NCBI GenBank assembly: GCA_021738245.1
Contig: JAIPCJ010000006.1
Location: forward strand, 1-60,464
Direction: 5' to 3'
DNA: 60,464 bases
Source: Methylotenera sp.
GTDB lineage: Bacteria; Pseudomonadota; Gammaproteobacteria; Burkholderiales; Burkholderiaceae_C
Both the position numbers and the translations under genes were made by a program. The notes beneath the pieces are model-generated. The model was not told the origin of the DNA and searched no databases. It was given only the letters and a program-made list of their open reading frames with translations. Positions 1 to 8,569 of the stretch are shown one piece after another (the stretch's first letter is position 1; the number at the start of each line of letters is the position of its first letter).

Positions 1-658
1 GCAGCAGCATGCGCTCCACGCGGTAGGGATGCTCGTTGATGTCTTCCAGGAAGAGCACGCCGCCCTTCACCTTGGGCCAGTGCGGTGTGCCGAGCAGGGA
101 GCACAGCACCGTGAGGTTGCCGCCCCACAGCCGGCCGCGCACCTCCAGGCCGTCGAACTCGGCCGTCGGCGCCCGAAAACCCACGGCCTCCAGCGCGCCG
201 CTCATGGCCTCCAGGAAGCAGTCGCGCGTCACTTCGTCCACGCCGCCGTCGGCCTCGCTGCGGCCGAAATCGTCACAGGCCAGCGGGCCCGCCCACATCG
301 ACAGGCCCTTCTTGCGAGCGATCAGGCCGTTCTGCAACGCGGTCAGGTCGCTGTAACCCACCCAGCGGGTGCCGTGCTCGATGCTGCGGGCAATGCGGTC
401 CCAGTCGATCTGGTCGAGCAGGCGCGTCATGCCGTAGCCGCCTCGGGTGGCCAGGGCGACGGACGGCGCGGCATCGGCCACGCGATGCAGCGCAGCGAGC
501 CGGGTGGCGTCATCGCCCGCAAAGCGCTGATGGCGGGCCAGCGCATCGGCATCCACGGTCACGTCGAAGCCCAGCTGCCCGAGCCGGCGCGCGGCGCGCT
601 TGAGGTTCTCGGCCTTGGCCAGGGCGCCTGCGGGCGTGAACAGCGTCAGGGTGGTCAT
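1..658 (-). CDS. ldcA: LD-carboxypeptidase (peptidase S66), C-terminus outside window
   Basis: This is the N-terminal part (about 219 residues) of a cytoplasmic LD-carboxypeptidase, which removes the terminal D-alanine from murein tetrapeptides during cell-wall recycling. Translation from the ATG at 658 begins MTTLTLFTPAG. It contains ATRGGYGMTRLL and then GYSDLTALQNG near residues 101-111, where Ser103 sits as the family's nucleophile. WGGNLTVLCSLLGTP follows, which is also typical of S66. The family is usually about 300 residues, so roughly the last 80 residues, including the Glu and His of the triad, lie beyond base 1. The start codon overlaps the stop codon of the upstream tadA (TGATG), so the two are very likely co-transcribed and translationally coupled. 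No leader peptide is visible, which fits a cytoplasmic enzyme. Confidence 0.88.
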   Translation of the reverse strand, partial: MTTLTLFTPAGALAKAENLKRAARRLGQLGFDVTVDADALARHQRFAGDDATRLAALHRVADAAPSVALATRGGYGMTRLLDQIDWDRIARSIEHGTRWVGYSDLTALQNGLIARKKGLSMWAGPLACDDFGRSEADGGVDEVTRDCFLEAMSGALEAVGFRAPTAEFDGLEVRGRLWGGNLTVLCSLLGTPHWPKVKGGVLFLEDINEHPYRVERMLL

Positions 659-1200
659 CAGGTGTCGTCCAGGTGCGTGGCTTCGCCGGTCGGGATCAGC
701 CCTTGGCGCTCGGCACGCCGCGCGCGGGCAGCCTCCCGGCGCTCGTTGAAGAAGTCGCGCAGCAGCTGGGCCGAGGCTTCGGCCATCAGGCCGCCCTCGA
801 TGCGCGTGTGGTGGTTGAGTTGCGGCTGGCCGAACAGGTCGATGACCGACCCGGCCACGCCGGTCTTGGGGTCGCGGGTGGCGAACACCACGCGCTTGAA
901 GCGGGCATGCATCAAGGCCATGGCGCACATGGCGCAGGGCTCCAGCGTCACGTAGAGCTCGCACTCGGGCAGCCGGTAGTTCTCCAGCAGCGTGGCGGCA
1001 TGGCGCAAAGCCACGATCTCGGCATGGGCCGTGGGGTCGTGGGTGGTGATCGGGCGGTTGTAGCCGGTGGCGATCACCTGGCCGCCCCGCGTGATGACCG
1101 CGCCCACGGGCACCTCGCCCACGAGCCAGGCGTTGTGGGCCTGGTCCAGCGCGAGCCGCATCGCGTACTCATCGGCGGGCGTGAAAAGAGGCTCGTTCAT
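658..1200 (-). CDS. tadA: tRNA-adenosine deaminase TadA
   Basis: A 180-residue zinc deaminase that converts adenosine to inosine at the wobble position (A34) of tRNA-Arg(ACG). The zinc and catalytic motifs are visible: HAE (in DPTAHAEIVALRHA) supplies the zinc ligand and the proton-shuttling Glu, and PCAMC (in LEPCAMCAMALMHAR) supplies the two Cys ligands. GEVPVGAVI near the N-terminus is also typical. I chose the ATG at 1200 because the protein then starts MNEPLFTPADEYAM, at the usual family length. The open frame continues far upstream, but that is a high-GC artefact that overlaps pxpB. The gene lies 36 bp from the divergent pxpB start and overlaps the next gene by one base. The last 30 residues (ERREAARARRAERQG) form a basic extension common in betaproteobacterial TadA. 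Confidence 0.93.
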   Translation of the reverse strand: MNEPLFTPADEYAMRLALDQAHNAWLVGEVPVGAVITRGGQVIATGYNRPITTHDPTAHAEIVALRHAATLLENYRLPECELYVTLEPCAMCAMALMHARFKRVVFATRDPKTGVAGSVIDLFGQPQLNHHTRIEGGLMAEASAQLLRDFFNERREAARARRAERQGLIPTGEATHLDDT

Positions 1201-1236
1201 CAGGGGCGGCAGTGTACCCATGGCATGCTTCCACCC

Positions 1237-1884
1237 ATGACGGACCTGGCCCTCCACCCGCTCGGCGAAGCGGCCCTGTGCTGCACCCTGCCCGCACCCG
1301 TGACGCTGGCGCAGCAGCAACGCCTGTGGCAGCTCGCCGCCGCGCTGGCCAGGCGGGCCGACGTGCGCGACATCACGCCCGGCATGAACAACCTCACCTT
1401 CTGCTTCGACCCCCTGCGCACCGATCCCGCCACCCTCGAAGCGGCGGTGCAAGGCCTTTGGGCGGCACCAGCCCGCGCCCGCGCCCTGGGTCGCCGGGTG
1501 GACATCCCGGTGCACTACGGCGGCGACGAGGGCCCGGACCTTGCCGATGTCGCCCGCCACTGCGGCCTCTCGACCGACGACGTGGTGAGGCGGCACACGG
1601 CGGCCGAGTACGTCGTCTACTTCATCGGCTTCCAGCCCGGCTTTGCCTACCTGGGCGGGCTGGACGAATCGCTGCACACGCCGCGCCGTGCCGAACCGCG
1701 GGTGGCCGTGCCCGCCGGCAGCGTGGGCATCGGCGGCGCGCAGACGGGCATCTACCCGCTGGCCACGCCGGGCGGCTGGCAGCTCATCGGCCGCACCGCC
1801 CTGCCCTTGTTCGACCCCGCCGCCGAGCCGCCCACCCGGCTGGCGCCGGGTGACCGGGTGCGCTTCGTGGCTGCGCCGGCATGA
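1237..1884 (+). CDS. pxpB: 5-oxoprolinase subunit PxpB (KipI family)
   Basis: A 215-residue subunit of the prokaryotic 5-oxoprolinase PxpABC, which uses ATP to open 5-oxo-L-proline (pyroglutamate) to L-glutamate. The sequence has the KipI/allophanate hydrolase C-like signatures: IPVHYGGDEGPDLADVA near residues 88-104, YFIGFQPGFAYLGGL near 129-143, and PAGSVGIGGAQTGIYP near 159-174. The start at 1237 was chosen because it begins MTDLALHPLGEAALCC, the expected family N-terminus. The longer open frame upstream runs antisense through tadA and is not real. It is the first gene of a tightly packed plus-strand operon, and its stop overlaps the pxpC start (ATGA, 1881-1884). KipI in Bacillus is a sporulation kinase inhibitor, but the pxpC and pxpA neighbours make the oxoprolinase role the better reading. 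Confidence 0.93.
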   Translation: MTDLALHPLGEAALCCTLPAPVTLAQQQRLWQLAAALARRADVRDITPGMNNLTFCFDPLRTDPATLEAAVQGLWAAPARARALGRRVDIPVHYGGDEGPDLADVARHCGLSTDDVVRRHTAAEYVVYFIGFQPGFAYLGGLDESLHTPRRAEPRVAVPAGSVGIGGAQTGIYPLATPGGWQLIGRTALPLFDPAAEPPTRLAPGDRVRFVAAPA

Positions 1885-2822
1885 TCGAGCTGATCAAGGC
1901 CGGGCCGCTGACCACCGTGCAGGACCTGGGCCGCACAGCCTGGCGGGACCGCGGCATCAGCCATTGCGGCGCGCTCGACGACCTGGCCCTGTGCCAGGCC
2001 AATCTGCTGGTGGGCAACGATGTCGGGGCGGCGGGGCTGGAGTTCACCCTGGGCCCAGCCCTGCTGCGCCTGCTGGCTGACGGGTGGTTGGCCCTGACCG
2101 GCACCGACAGCCCCGCCGCACTCGATGGCCGGCCGGTGCGCCCCGGCTGGCGCACCCGCGTGCGAGCCGGCCAGATGCTGAAGATCGCCGCCCCGCGCGA
2201 ACGGATGCGCACGGTGCTGGCCGTCAGCGGCGGCATCGATGTGCCGCTGGCGCTGGGCTCGCGCAGCACCGATCTGAAAGCAGGCTTCGGCGGCCTGGAC
2301 GGCCGCGCCTTGAAGGACGGCGACCTGCTCCCCTGGCATCCACCGCCCCTGCCAGACCAGCCCACCGCGCGGTCGATCGGCCTGAGGCCGCCGCCCTGGA
2401 GCGCCGCGGTGCGCGTGCTGCCCGGCCCCGAACACGACCAGTTCGCGCCCGAGGCCCGGCACGCGCTGTTCGAGGCGGCCTGGACCCTCACGCCGCAGAG
2501 CAACCGCATGGGCTTTCGCTTCGCCGGCTCGGTGCTCGCGCGGGCCTCAGGCGGCGACCTGCCCTCGCACGGCGTGCTGCCCGGCGTCATCCAGGTACCG
2601 CCCTCGGGCCAGCCCATCGTGCTGCTGGCCGATGCGCAGACGACCGGCGGCTACCCCAAGATTGGCGTGGTCATCCGCGCCGACCTCTGGAAGCTTGCGC
2701 AACTGCGCCTCGGCGGCGCCCTGCGCTTCTTGCCCTGCACCCGCGAGGAGGCCGTCGCCGCGTTGCGCGACCGCGAGGCCGAACTCGACGCCTTGAAAGT
2801 GGCCCTATGCCTATCGACCTGA
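1881..2822 (+). CDS. pxpC: 5-oxoprolinase subunit PxpC (biotin-dependent carboxyltransferase-like family)
   Basis: A 313-residue partner of PxpB. It starts [22 protein letters not shown], and the TTVQDLGR motif near residues 11-18 is the hallmark of the KipA/PxpC family. [31 protein letters not shown] and [14 protein letters not shown] in the C-terminal third are also conserved. It forms a complex with PxpB, and together with PxpA this opens 5-oxoproline at the cost of ATP. The start codon lies within the last codons of pxpB (4-bp overlap), and its 3' end overlaps the pxpA start by 16 bp, so the three proteins are almost certainly made in coupled fashion. The related KipA, urea amidolyase and allophanate hydrolase domains are alternatives that the three-gene context excludes. 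Confidence 0.93.
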   Translation: MIELIKAGPLTTVQDLGRTAWRDRGISHCGALDDLALCQANLLVGNDVGAAGLEFTLGPALLRLLADGWLALTGTDSPAALDGRPVRPGWRTRVRAGQMLKIAAPRERMRTVLAVSGGIDVPLALGSRSTDLKAGFGGLDGRALKDGDLLPWHPPPLPDQPTARSIGLRPPPWSAAVRVLPGPEHDQFAPEARHALFEAAWTLTPQSNRMGFRFAGSVLARASGGDLPSHGVLPGVIQVPPSGQPIVLLADAQTTGGYPKIGVVIRADLWKLAQLRLGGALRFLPCTREEAVAALRDREAELDALKVALCLST

Positions 2823-3541
2823 ACGCCGATCTCGGCGAAGGCGCGCCCGACGACGCCGCGCTGCTCGCCCTCGTCACATCTGCCAACATCGCCTGCGGCT
2901 GGCATGCCGGCGACGCCCGGCTGATGCAGGCCACCGTCCGCGCGGCCGTGGCGCGCGGCGTGGCCATCGGCGCGCATCCGAGCTACCCCGACCGCGAGAA
3001 CTTCGGCCGCCGCGAGATGCACCTGTCGCCAGACGACGTGCGCGCCGACGTGATCTACCAGGTCGGCGCCCTCGCGGCGCTGGTGCACGACGGCGGCGGC
3101 CGGCTGCACCACGTCAAGCCGCATGGCGCGCTCTACAACCAGGCCGCGCGAGACCCTGCCCTGGCGGACGCCATCGTCGACGCCGTGCGTGCGGTGGACC
3201 CGGGCCTGGCCATTTACGGTCTGGCCGGTGGCGAACTGCTGCGCGCCGCCGAACGCTCGGGCCTGCGCGCGGTCGCGGAGGTGTTCGCAGACCGAGGCTA
3301 CCGGGCCGATGGCAGCCTCGTGCCGCGCAGCCAGCCCGGCGCCCTGATCCACGACACCGATGAAGCCGTGGCACGCAGCCTGCGCATGGTGCAGGAGGGC
3401 GTGGTGCAGGCCGTCACCGGCGAGACCGTGCCGATCCAGGCGCAGACCCTGTGCCTGCATGGCGACGGCCCGCACGCCCTGGCCTTCGCCCGCGCGCTGC
3501 GCCAGGCGCTGACGTCGGCCGGCATCACGCTTCAGCCCTGA
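2807..3541 (+). CDS. pxpA: 5-oxoprolinase subunit PxpA (LamB/YcsF family)
   Basis: A 244-residue LamB/YcsF-fold protein, the third 5-oxoprolinase subunit. The start [12 protein letters not shown] is the diagnostic N-terminus. Further conserved blocks are [16 protein letters not shown] near residues 24-39, [30 protein letters not shown] and [24 protein letters not shown]. The conserved His and Asp residues in these blocks belong to the polysaccharide-deacetylase-like barrel. The ATG at 2807 lies inside the end of pxpC. An apparent open frame upstream from 2084 is an out-of-frame shadow of pxpC. Nine bases after its stop the DUF969 membrane gene begins, which links oxoproline opening to a possible uptake system. 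Confidence 0.94.
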   Translation: MPIDLNADLGEGAPDDAALLALVTSANIACGWHAGDARLMQATVRAAVARGVAIGAHPSYPDRENFGRREMHLSPDDVRADVIYQVGALAALVHDGGGRLHHVKPHGALYNQAARDPALADAIVDAVRAVDPGLAIYGLAGGELLRAAERSGLRAVAEVFADRGYRADGSLVPRSQPGALIHDTDEAVARSLRMVQEGVVQAVTGETVPIQAQTLCLHGDGPHALAFARALRQALTSAGITLQP

Positions 3542-3550
3542 AGAACGACC

Positions 3551-4267
3551 ATGCCCCTGCCTGCAACCGTCTCGCTGTGGCCGCTGATCGGCGTGGCCGT
3601 CGTCATCGTCGGCTTCGTGCTGCGCTTCAACCCCATCGTGGTGGTCACGGTGGCTGGCCTGGCCACCGGCCTGGCGGCGAAGTTGCCGCCCGACCTCATC
3701 CTCGCCAAGCTCGGCACCGGCTTCGTGAAGACGCGCAACCTGCCGCTCACGCTGCTGCTGCCGCTGCCCGTCATCGGCCTGCTGGAGAGGCACGGCCTGC
3801 GCGAGCGAGCCCAGGCCTGGATCGCCGGCATCCGCTCGGCCACCGCGGGGCGGCTGCTCATCGTCTACCTGTTCATCCGCGAGTCCGCCGCGGCCATCGG
3901 CCTCACGCTGGTGGGGGGCCACGCCCCGATGGTGCGCCCGCTGGTCGCGCCCATGACCGAAGCCGCCGCGGCGCAGACCCACGGCCCGCTGCCCCCGGCC
4001 GTGCGCGACCGCCTGAAGGCCCTCGCCGCCGCGACTGACAACGTGGGCCTGTTCTTCGGCGAGGACATCTTCGTGGCCTTCGGCTCCATCGTGCTGATGC
4101 AGACCTTCCTGGCCGAGAACGGCCTCGTGACCGACCCGTTGCACATCGCGCTGTGGGGCATCCCGACGGCAATCGCCGCCTTCGTGATCCACGCGACCCG
4201 GCTGCTGCGGCTGGACCGGCGACTGCCCGCCCTCATCGCGCGCGAAGGCGACAAGGCTGCGCCATGA
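3551..4267 (+). CDS. DUF969 family membrane protein (putative 5-oxoproline transport component)
   Basis: A 238-residue inner-membrane protein of the DUF969 family. Hydrophobic spans can be read near residues 8-26 (LWPLIGVAVVIVGFVLRF), 28-46, 64-80 (LPLTLLLPLPVIGLLERHG), 102-125 and 195-225. It retains the typical PLPVIGLLERHGLRE and FIRESAAAIGLTLVGGHAPMVRP stretches. It overlaps the DUF979 gene by four bases (ATGA at 4264-4267). The two families are almost always found as a pair and commonly sit beside pxpBCA, so a role in uptake of 5-oxoproline or a related small carboxylate is likely. That role is inferred from context, since neither family has a catalytic motif I can point to. Confidence 0.85.
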   Translation: MPLPATVSLWPLIGVAVVIVGFVLRFNPIVVVTVAGLATGLAAKLPPDLILAKLGTGFVKTRNLPLTLLLPLPVIGLLERHGLRERAQAWIAGIRSATAGRLLIVYLFIRESAAAIGLTLVGGHAPMVRPLVAPMTEAAAAQTHGPLPPAVRDRLKALAAATDNVGLFFGEDIFVAFGSIVLMQTFLAENGLVTDPLHIALWGIPTAIAAFVIHATRLLRLDRRLPALIAREGDKAAP

Positions 4268-5220
4268 CCGCCCTGCTCACGCTGGACCATCTCTACCTGC
4301 TCACCGGCGCCGCCCTGCTGGCCGTGGCCGCCCTGGCCTGTGCGGACCGGGCCAACCCGCGGCGCTGGAGCAGCGGGTTGTTCTGGGCGCTGTGGGCCGT
4401 CATCTACCTGGCCGGCGACGTGCTGCCGGCGGTGGTCAACGGCCTCATCGTGCTGATGCTCGCCGCGCTGGGCGGCCTGGGCGGCGTGTCGCTCGGCCGG
4501 CACGGCACGCGCAGCGTGGCGCAGCGCGAGGCCAGCGCGGCACGGCATGGCAACCGGCTCTTCCTGCCCATCCTGGCCATCTCGGCCACGGCCCTGGCCG
4601 GCAGCCTCACGCTCAAGGACGTGAGCGCCTTCGGCCACCTGCTGGTGGACCCCAAAAGCGTCACCCTGGCCAGCGTCGGGCTGGGCGCCTTGGTCGGCCT
4701 GGCCGCGGCACTCTGGATGACGCGGGAGCGGCCGATGCAGGTGCTGCACGAGTCGCGCCGGCTGCTGGAGATCATGGGGCCGGCCGTCATCCTGCCGCAG
4801 ATGCTCGCCACGCTCGGCCTGCTGTTCACCGATGCCGGCGTCGGCCGCGCGGTCGCCGCCATCGCGACCCAGACCCTGCCGGTGGACAGCGCCTGGTTGG
4901 CCGCGGCAGCCTATGGCCTGGGCATGGCCGCCTTCACCATGGTCATGGGCAATGCCTTTGCCGCTTTCCCGGTGATGACCGCGGGCATCGGCATTCCCAT
5001 CCTCGTGGGCCTGCACCACGGCAACCCGGCCGTGATGGCCGCCATCGGCATGTTCTGCGGCTACTGCGGCACCCTGATGACGCCCATGGCTGCCAACTTC
5101 AACATCATCCCGGCCGCGCTGCTGGAGCTCAAAGACCGCAACGCCGTCATCCGCGCCCAGTGGCCGACGGCATTGATGCTGCTGGGCGTGAACATCGTGC
5201 TGCTGCGCCTGCTCATGTGA
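4264..5220 (+). CDS. DUF979 family membrane protein (partner of DUF969)
   Basis: A 318-residue polytopic membrane protein of the DUF979 family. It begins MTALLTLDHLYLLTGAALLAVAALACAD, and several hydrophobic segments follow, including LFWALWAVIYLAGDVLPAVV, GLIVLMLAALGGLGG, VGLGALVGLAAALWM and an ending TALMLLGVNIVLLRLLM. The conserved FTMVMGNAFAAFPVMTAGIGIP and FCGYCGTLMTPMAANFN regions are clear. The start at 4264 was taken because it gives the standard N-terminus with a 4-bp overlap. Together with the DUF969 protein it probably forms a two-component carrier dedicated to the PxpABC substrate. The stop (5218-5220) shares a base with the start of the following DUF72 gene, so translation is probably coupled through the whole operon. 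Confidence 0.85.
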   Translation: MTALLTLDHLYLLTGAALLAVAALACADRANPRRWSSGLFWALWAVIYLAGDVLPAVVNGLIVLMLAALGGLGGVSLGRHGTRSVAQREASAARHGNRLFLPILAISATALAGSLTLKDVSAFGHLLVDPKSVTLASVGLGALVGLAAALWMTRERPMQVLHESRRLLEIMGPAVILPQMLATLGLLFTDAGVGRAVAAIATQTLPVDSAWLAAAAYGLGMAAFTMVMGNAFAAFPVMTAGIGIPILVGLHHGNPAVMAAIGMFCGYCGTLMTPMAANFNIIPAALLELKDRNAVIRAQWPTALMLLGVNIVLLRLLM

Positions 5221-6227
5221 TGGACCTTCAGGACGATCTCTTCCGCGAGACGCCGCGGCCAGCAGCCCGGCCCAAGGGCGTGCAGCCTGTGCCGGCCAGC
5301 GACGACGACCGGGCTGTGGCGGCGCGCCTGTCGCCGCATGTGCACCTGGGCACCTCGACCTGGAGCTACCCCGCCTGGCAAGGCCTGGTGTGGGCGGGCC
5401 GGCACAGCGAGAGCCTGCTGTCGCGCAGCGGGCTGCCGGCCTATGCGGCGCACCCACTGCTACGCGCCGTGGGCATTGACCGGGGGTTCTACCGACCGCT
5501 GTCGGCAAGTGAGTTCCAGCGGTATGCGGAGCAGGTCCCTGCGGGCTTCCGGTTCACGGTGAAGGCACCCAGCCTCGTGACCGACGCCCTGCTGCGCCAG
5601 CAAGAAGGCCGCGGGCAGCAGCCCAACCCGCTGTTTCTGGACCCGGCGGTGGCGCTGTCAGACTTCGTCGAGCCCGCGATCGAGGGTCTGGGCGCCACGC
5701 TGGGTGCGCTGGTCTTCCAGATCAGCCCACTGCCGGTGGCGAGGCTCGCAGCGATGAACGAACAGTTCGACCGCCTGCATGCCCTGCTGCTCGCCCTGCC
5801 CCGCCTGCCGCACGGTGTGGTGGCCGTCGAGGTGCGCGACGCCGCCTGGCTGACGCCTGAGCTGCCCGCGCTGCTGCGCGACACCGGCGCCCGCTACTGC
5901 CTGGGCTTGCATCCCAAGCTGCCGCCGCTGCAGGAGCAACTGCCCCTGCTGCGCGCGCTGTGGCCGGGTGCCCTGGTCGTGCGCTGGAACCTCAACCGGC
6001 TGCACGGACCGTACGGCTACGAAGCTGCCGAGAAACGCTACGGCGAGTTCGACCGCCTGATGGATCCCGACCCGCAGACCCGCGCGGAGCTCGCCCGCAT
6101 CATCCGCGGCACGACCGGCGCAGGCCAGGACGCCTTCGTCACCATCTCCAACAAGGCCGAGGGCTCCGCCCCCTTGAGCGTGCGCGCCCTGGCCCGGGCC
6201 ATCACCGGCGACGCGAGCGGCGGGTGA
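5220..6227 (+). CDS. DUF72 domain-containing protein (YecE-like)
   Basis: A 335-residue soluble protein of the DUF72/YecE family, a TIM-barrel fold of unknown enzymatic role. After a 40-residue hydrophilic leader comes the family start HLGTSTWSYPAWQGLVW, then YAAHPLLRAVGIDRGFYRPLS, AEQVPAGFRFTVKAPSLVT, LGALVFQISPLP, VAVEVRDAAWLTPELPALL and YGEFDRLMDPDPQTRAELARI. The ATG at 5220 overlaps the DUF979 stop (TGATG), which makes this the last gene of the pxp operon. Whether it takes part in oxoproline metabolism cannot be decided from the sequence. Its 3' end overlaps a small minus-strand gene by 26 bp, so the two transcripts converge. Confidence 0.85.
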   Translation: MDLQDDLFRETPRPAARPKGVQPVPASDDDRAVAARLSPHVHLGTSTWSYPAWQGLVWAGRHSESLLSRSGLPAYAAHPLLRAVGIDRGFYRPLSASEFQRYAEQVPAGFRFTVKAPSLVTDALLRQQEGRGQQPNPLFLDPAVALSDFVEPAIEGLGATLGALVFQISPLPVARLAAMNEQFDRLHALLLALPRLPHGVVAVEVRDAAWLTPELPALLRDTGARYCLGLHPKLPPLQEQLPLLRALWPGALVVRWNLNRLHGPYGYEAAEKRYGEFDRLMDPDPQTRAELARIIRGTTGAGQDAFVTISNKAEGSAPLSVRALARAITGDASGG

Positions 6228-6414
6228 CCTTGCCGGGTGCCGCCGGCTCGACGTTCGGCAGGTTGCCGCCTTCGGCCTCCCAGCGACTCACCTCATCGTG
6301 ATGCTGTCGGCCCTCATGGCGCAGGCGTCGCACCCGCTGCTGGCGGCCGAGGTGCTGGACGACAGTGGCTGCCAGGGCCGAAGTGGCCAGCAGCGCGATC
6401 AGGGACTTGATCAT
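6202..6414 (-). CDS. Small hypothetical protein with N-terminal membrane segment
   Basis: A 70-residue protein that starts MIKSLIALLATSALAATVVQ, one hydrophobic helix or uncleaved signal, followed by a very basic and hydrophilic tail (HLGRQQRVRRLRHEGRQHHD, then EVSRWEAEGGNLPNVEP, ending TRRSRRR). The pattern of a membrane anchor plus a charged tail resembles small conserved proteins of Burkholderiales with no assigned function. The ATG at 6414 was chosen because it gives the hydrophobic start. The open frame extends further upstream, but those residues have no coding character. It runs in the same direction as the guanine-nucleotide genes and converges on the DUF72 gene, with a 26-bp overlap. 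No function can be assigned. Confidence 0.55.
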   Translation of the reverse strand: MIKSLIALLATSALAATVVQHLGRQQRVRRLRHEGRQHHDEVSRWEAEGGNLPNVEPAAPGKVTRRSRRR

Positions 6415-6520
6415 GGCAATGCTCCTTGCTGATGCGACAGCATGGCCGCCACAGCCGGCCAGCGCCGTCAGCGCAGCGCCGCAGTGCGTGTAGGAAGCGG
6501 CCCCGGTCGCGGCGCCGGGT

Positions 6521-6748
6521 TCACGGCGTCGCCGAGGCCGCCGCTTCCGCCGCGCGACGGGCGGCATCGTCGAGGTTGCCCTGCACCTGGCGCCCCACGT
6601 CCTGCGGCCGCGGCAAGGCGCCGCCGGTCGCTGGCGAGCTGGCTGCGCCAGGCGCAGCCGGCCCGAGCGCCGCGGTCTGCTTCTTGACCAGGGACAGCAC
6701 GATGGCCGCAACGATCACCAGGGCGAGGAGGCTGAAGGCAGCGCGCAT
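6521..6748 (-). CDS. Small single-pass membrane protein, hypothetical
   Basis: A 75-residue protein starting MRAAFSLLALVIVAAIVLSLVKKQ, which gives one clear transmembrane helix near residues 4-20. A short cytoplasmic or periplasmic tail follows, rich in Ala, Gly and Pro (TAALGPAAPGAASSPATGG), then ALPRPQDVGRQVQGNLDDAARRAAEA, which could form an amphipathic helix. The ATG at 6748 was chosen over upstream in-frame starts because the membrane helix begins there. It lies 106 bp upstream of the other small membrane protein on the same strand and about 200 bp downstream of guaA, from which it is separated by a strong terminator. Function unknown. Confidence 0.55.
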   Translation of the reverse strand: MRAAFSLLALVIVAAIVLSLVKKQTAALGPAAPGAASSPATGGALPRPQDVGRQVQGNLDDAARRAAEAAASATP

Positions 6749-6867
6749 AGGGGAAGGATTCACCGTTGAGAGGCCGCCAAGCATAAGCGGCATGCCAACC
6801 GCCCCCCGGATGCCAGCACACCACCGGCGGCGCCGACCCATACCTCCGTGACCTGCGTCCACCCAGG

Positions 6868-6890
6868 AAAAAGCCCGCCGGGCGGCGGGC
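6868..6890 (-). terminator. Rho-independent terminator of the guaA transcript
   Basis: On the minus strand an inverted repeat GCCCGCC/GGCGGGC with a four-base loop (6873-6890) is followed by TTTTT (6868-6872). It lies about 60 bases past the guaA stop codon, which is the expected position for ending the guaB/MFS/guaA transcription unit. Confidence 0.85.
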
Positions 6891-6951
6891 TCTCGTGTTG
6901 TCAGTCTGGGCTACGGCCAAACTGGGGCTGCGGGCTCGACGCAGCCGCAGG

Positions 6952-8559
6952 TCACTCCCACTCGATGGTCGCTGGTGGCTTGCTGCTCACGTCGTAGGTC
7001 ACCCGGTTGATGCCACGCACCTCGTTGATGATGCGGCCCGAGGTGCGCTTGAGCATCGAGTAAGGCAGCTCGGCCCAGTCGGCGGTCATGAAGTCGCTGG
7101 TCTGCACGGCGCGCAGCGCCACGACGTAGTCGTAGGTGCGGCCGTCGCCCATCACACCCACGCTCTTGACCGGCAGGAAGACGGCGAAGGCCTGGGAGGT
7201 CAGGTCGTACCAGCTCTTGCCGGTGGCGGGGTCGATGGTGTTGCGCAGCTCTTCGATGAAGATCGCATCGGCGCGACGCAGCAGGTCGGCGTAGTCCTTC
7301 TTGACTTCGCCGAGGATGCGCACGCCCAGGCCTGGGCCCGGGAAGGGATGGCGATAGACCATCTCCGGCGGCAGGCCGAGCGCCACGCCGAGGGCGCGCA
7401 CTTCGTCCTTGAAAAGCTCGCGCAGCGGCTCCAGCAGCTTCAGGCCCAGTTGCTCGGGCAGGCCGCCCACGTTGTGGTGGCTCTTGATGGTGGTGGCCTT
7501 CTTGGTCTTGGTGCCACCGCTCTCGACCACGTCGGGGTAGATGGTGCCTTGCGCCAAGAAAGTGGCGCCGTTGTGCCCACCATCGCCCGCCTTGAGCTTG
7601 GCGGCCTCGGCCTTGAAGACGTCGACAAACAGGCGGCCGATGATCTTGCGCTTTTGCTCGGGGTCGGTCACGCCGGCCAGCTCGCCCAGGAAGAGGTCGC
7701 TCGCGTCGACACGGATGACCTTGGCGTGCAGCTTGCCGGCGAACATGTCCATGACCATGTCGCCCTCGTTCAGGCGCAGCAGGCCGTGGTCCACAAAGAC
7801 GCAGGTGAGCTGGTCGCCGATGGCGCGGTGGATGAGCGCAGCCGCGACCGACGAATCGACGCCGCCGGACAGGCCGAGGATGACCTCTTCGTCGCCGACC
7901 TGGGCGCGGATCTTCTCGACCGCCTCGGCGATGTAGTCGCCCATGATCCAGTCGCCCTTGCAGCCGGCGATGTCGCGCACGAAGCGGCGCAGCATGGCCT
8001 CGCCCTGCTGGGTGTGCGTGACCTCAGGGTGGAACTGCACGGCGTAGAGGCCGCGCGACTCATCGGCCATGCCGGCGATCGGGCAGCTCGGCGTGGAGGC
8101 CATGAGCTTGAAACCCGGCGGCAGCGCAGTGACCTTGTCGCCATGGCTCATCCAGACCTTGAGCATGCCGTGGCCCTCGGCGGTGGCAAAGTCCTGAATG
8201 CCGTCCAGCAGCCGCGTGTGGCCATGGGCGCGCACCTCGGCATAGCCGAACTCGCGGTGGTCGCTCCACGCCACCTTGCCGCCCAACTGCACGGCCATCG
8301 TCTGCATGCCGTAGCAGATGCCCAGCACCGGCACGCCCAAGTCCCACACCGCCTGCGGGGCGCGCAGCTCGTGGTCTTCGTAGGTGGAGGCGTGACTGCC
8401 GCTCAGGATGATGGCCTTGGGGGCGAAGGCCTTGATGAAGTCGTCCGACACATCGTTCGGATGGATCTCGCAATAGACCGACGCATCACGCACCCGGCGG
8501 GCGATGAGCTGGGTGACCTGGGAGCCGAAGTCGAGAACGAGGACCTTGTCGTGGTGCAT
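6952..8559 (-). CDS. guaA: GMP synthase (glutamine-hydrolysing)
   Basis: A 535-residue cytoplasmic enzyme that aminates XMP to GMP using glutamine and ATP. The N-terminal class I amidotransferase domain (about residues 5-200) carries the nucleophile in GICYGMQ (Cys82) and the FHPEVTHT His/Glu pair near residue 175. The ATP pyrophosphatase domain has the P-loop SGGVDSS near residue 232. The C-terminal dimerisation domain ends [14 protein letters not shown], the canonical end of GuaA. I took the ATG at 8559 ([14 protein letters not shown]) over a 29-residue upstream extension of arginine and serine residues. It starts 10 bp after the stop of an MFS exporter gene, so the two are probably co-transcribed, and it is followed by a strong terminator. 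Confidence 0.97.
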   Translation of the reverse strand: MHHDKVLVLDFGSQVTQLIARRVRDASVYCEIHPNDVSDDFIKAFAPKAIILSGSHASTYEDHELRAPQAVWDLGVPVLGICYGMQTMAVQLGGKVAWSDHREFGYAEVRAHGHTRLLDGIQDFATAEGHGMLKVWMSHGDKVTALPPGFKLMASTPSCPIAGMADESRGLYAVQFHPEVTHTQQGEAMLRRFVRDIAGCKGDWIMGDYIAEAVEKIRAQVGDEEVILGLSGGVDSSVAAALIHRAIGDQLTCVFVDHGLLRLNEGDMVMDMFAGKLHAKVIRVDASDLFLGELAGVTDPEQKRKIIGRLFVDVFKAEAAKLKAGDGGHNGATFLAQGTIYPDVVESGGTKTKKATTIKSHHNVGGLPEQLGLKLLEPLRELFKDEVRALGVALGLPPEMVYRHPFPGPGLGVRILGEVKKDYADLLRRADAIFIEELRNTIDPATGKSWYDLTSQAFAVFLPVKSVGVMGDGRTYDYVVALRAVQTSDFMTADWAELPYSMLKRTSGRIINEVRGINRVTYDVSSKPPATIEWE

Positions 8560-8569
8560 GACACGTCTT

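Noticed and set aside
658..1677. TadA with a 159-residue N-terminal extension
   Set aside because: The extension overlaps pxpB on the opposite strand and has no similarity to deaminases; the ATG at 1200 gives the standard protein.
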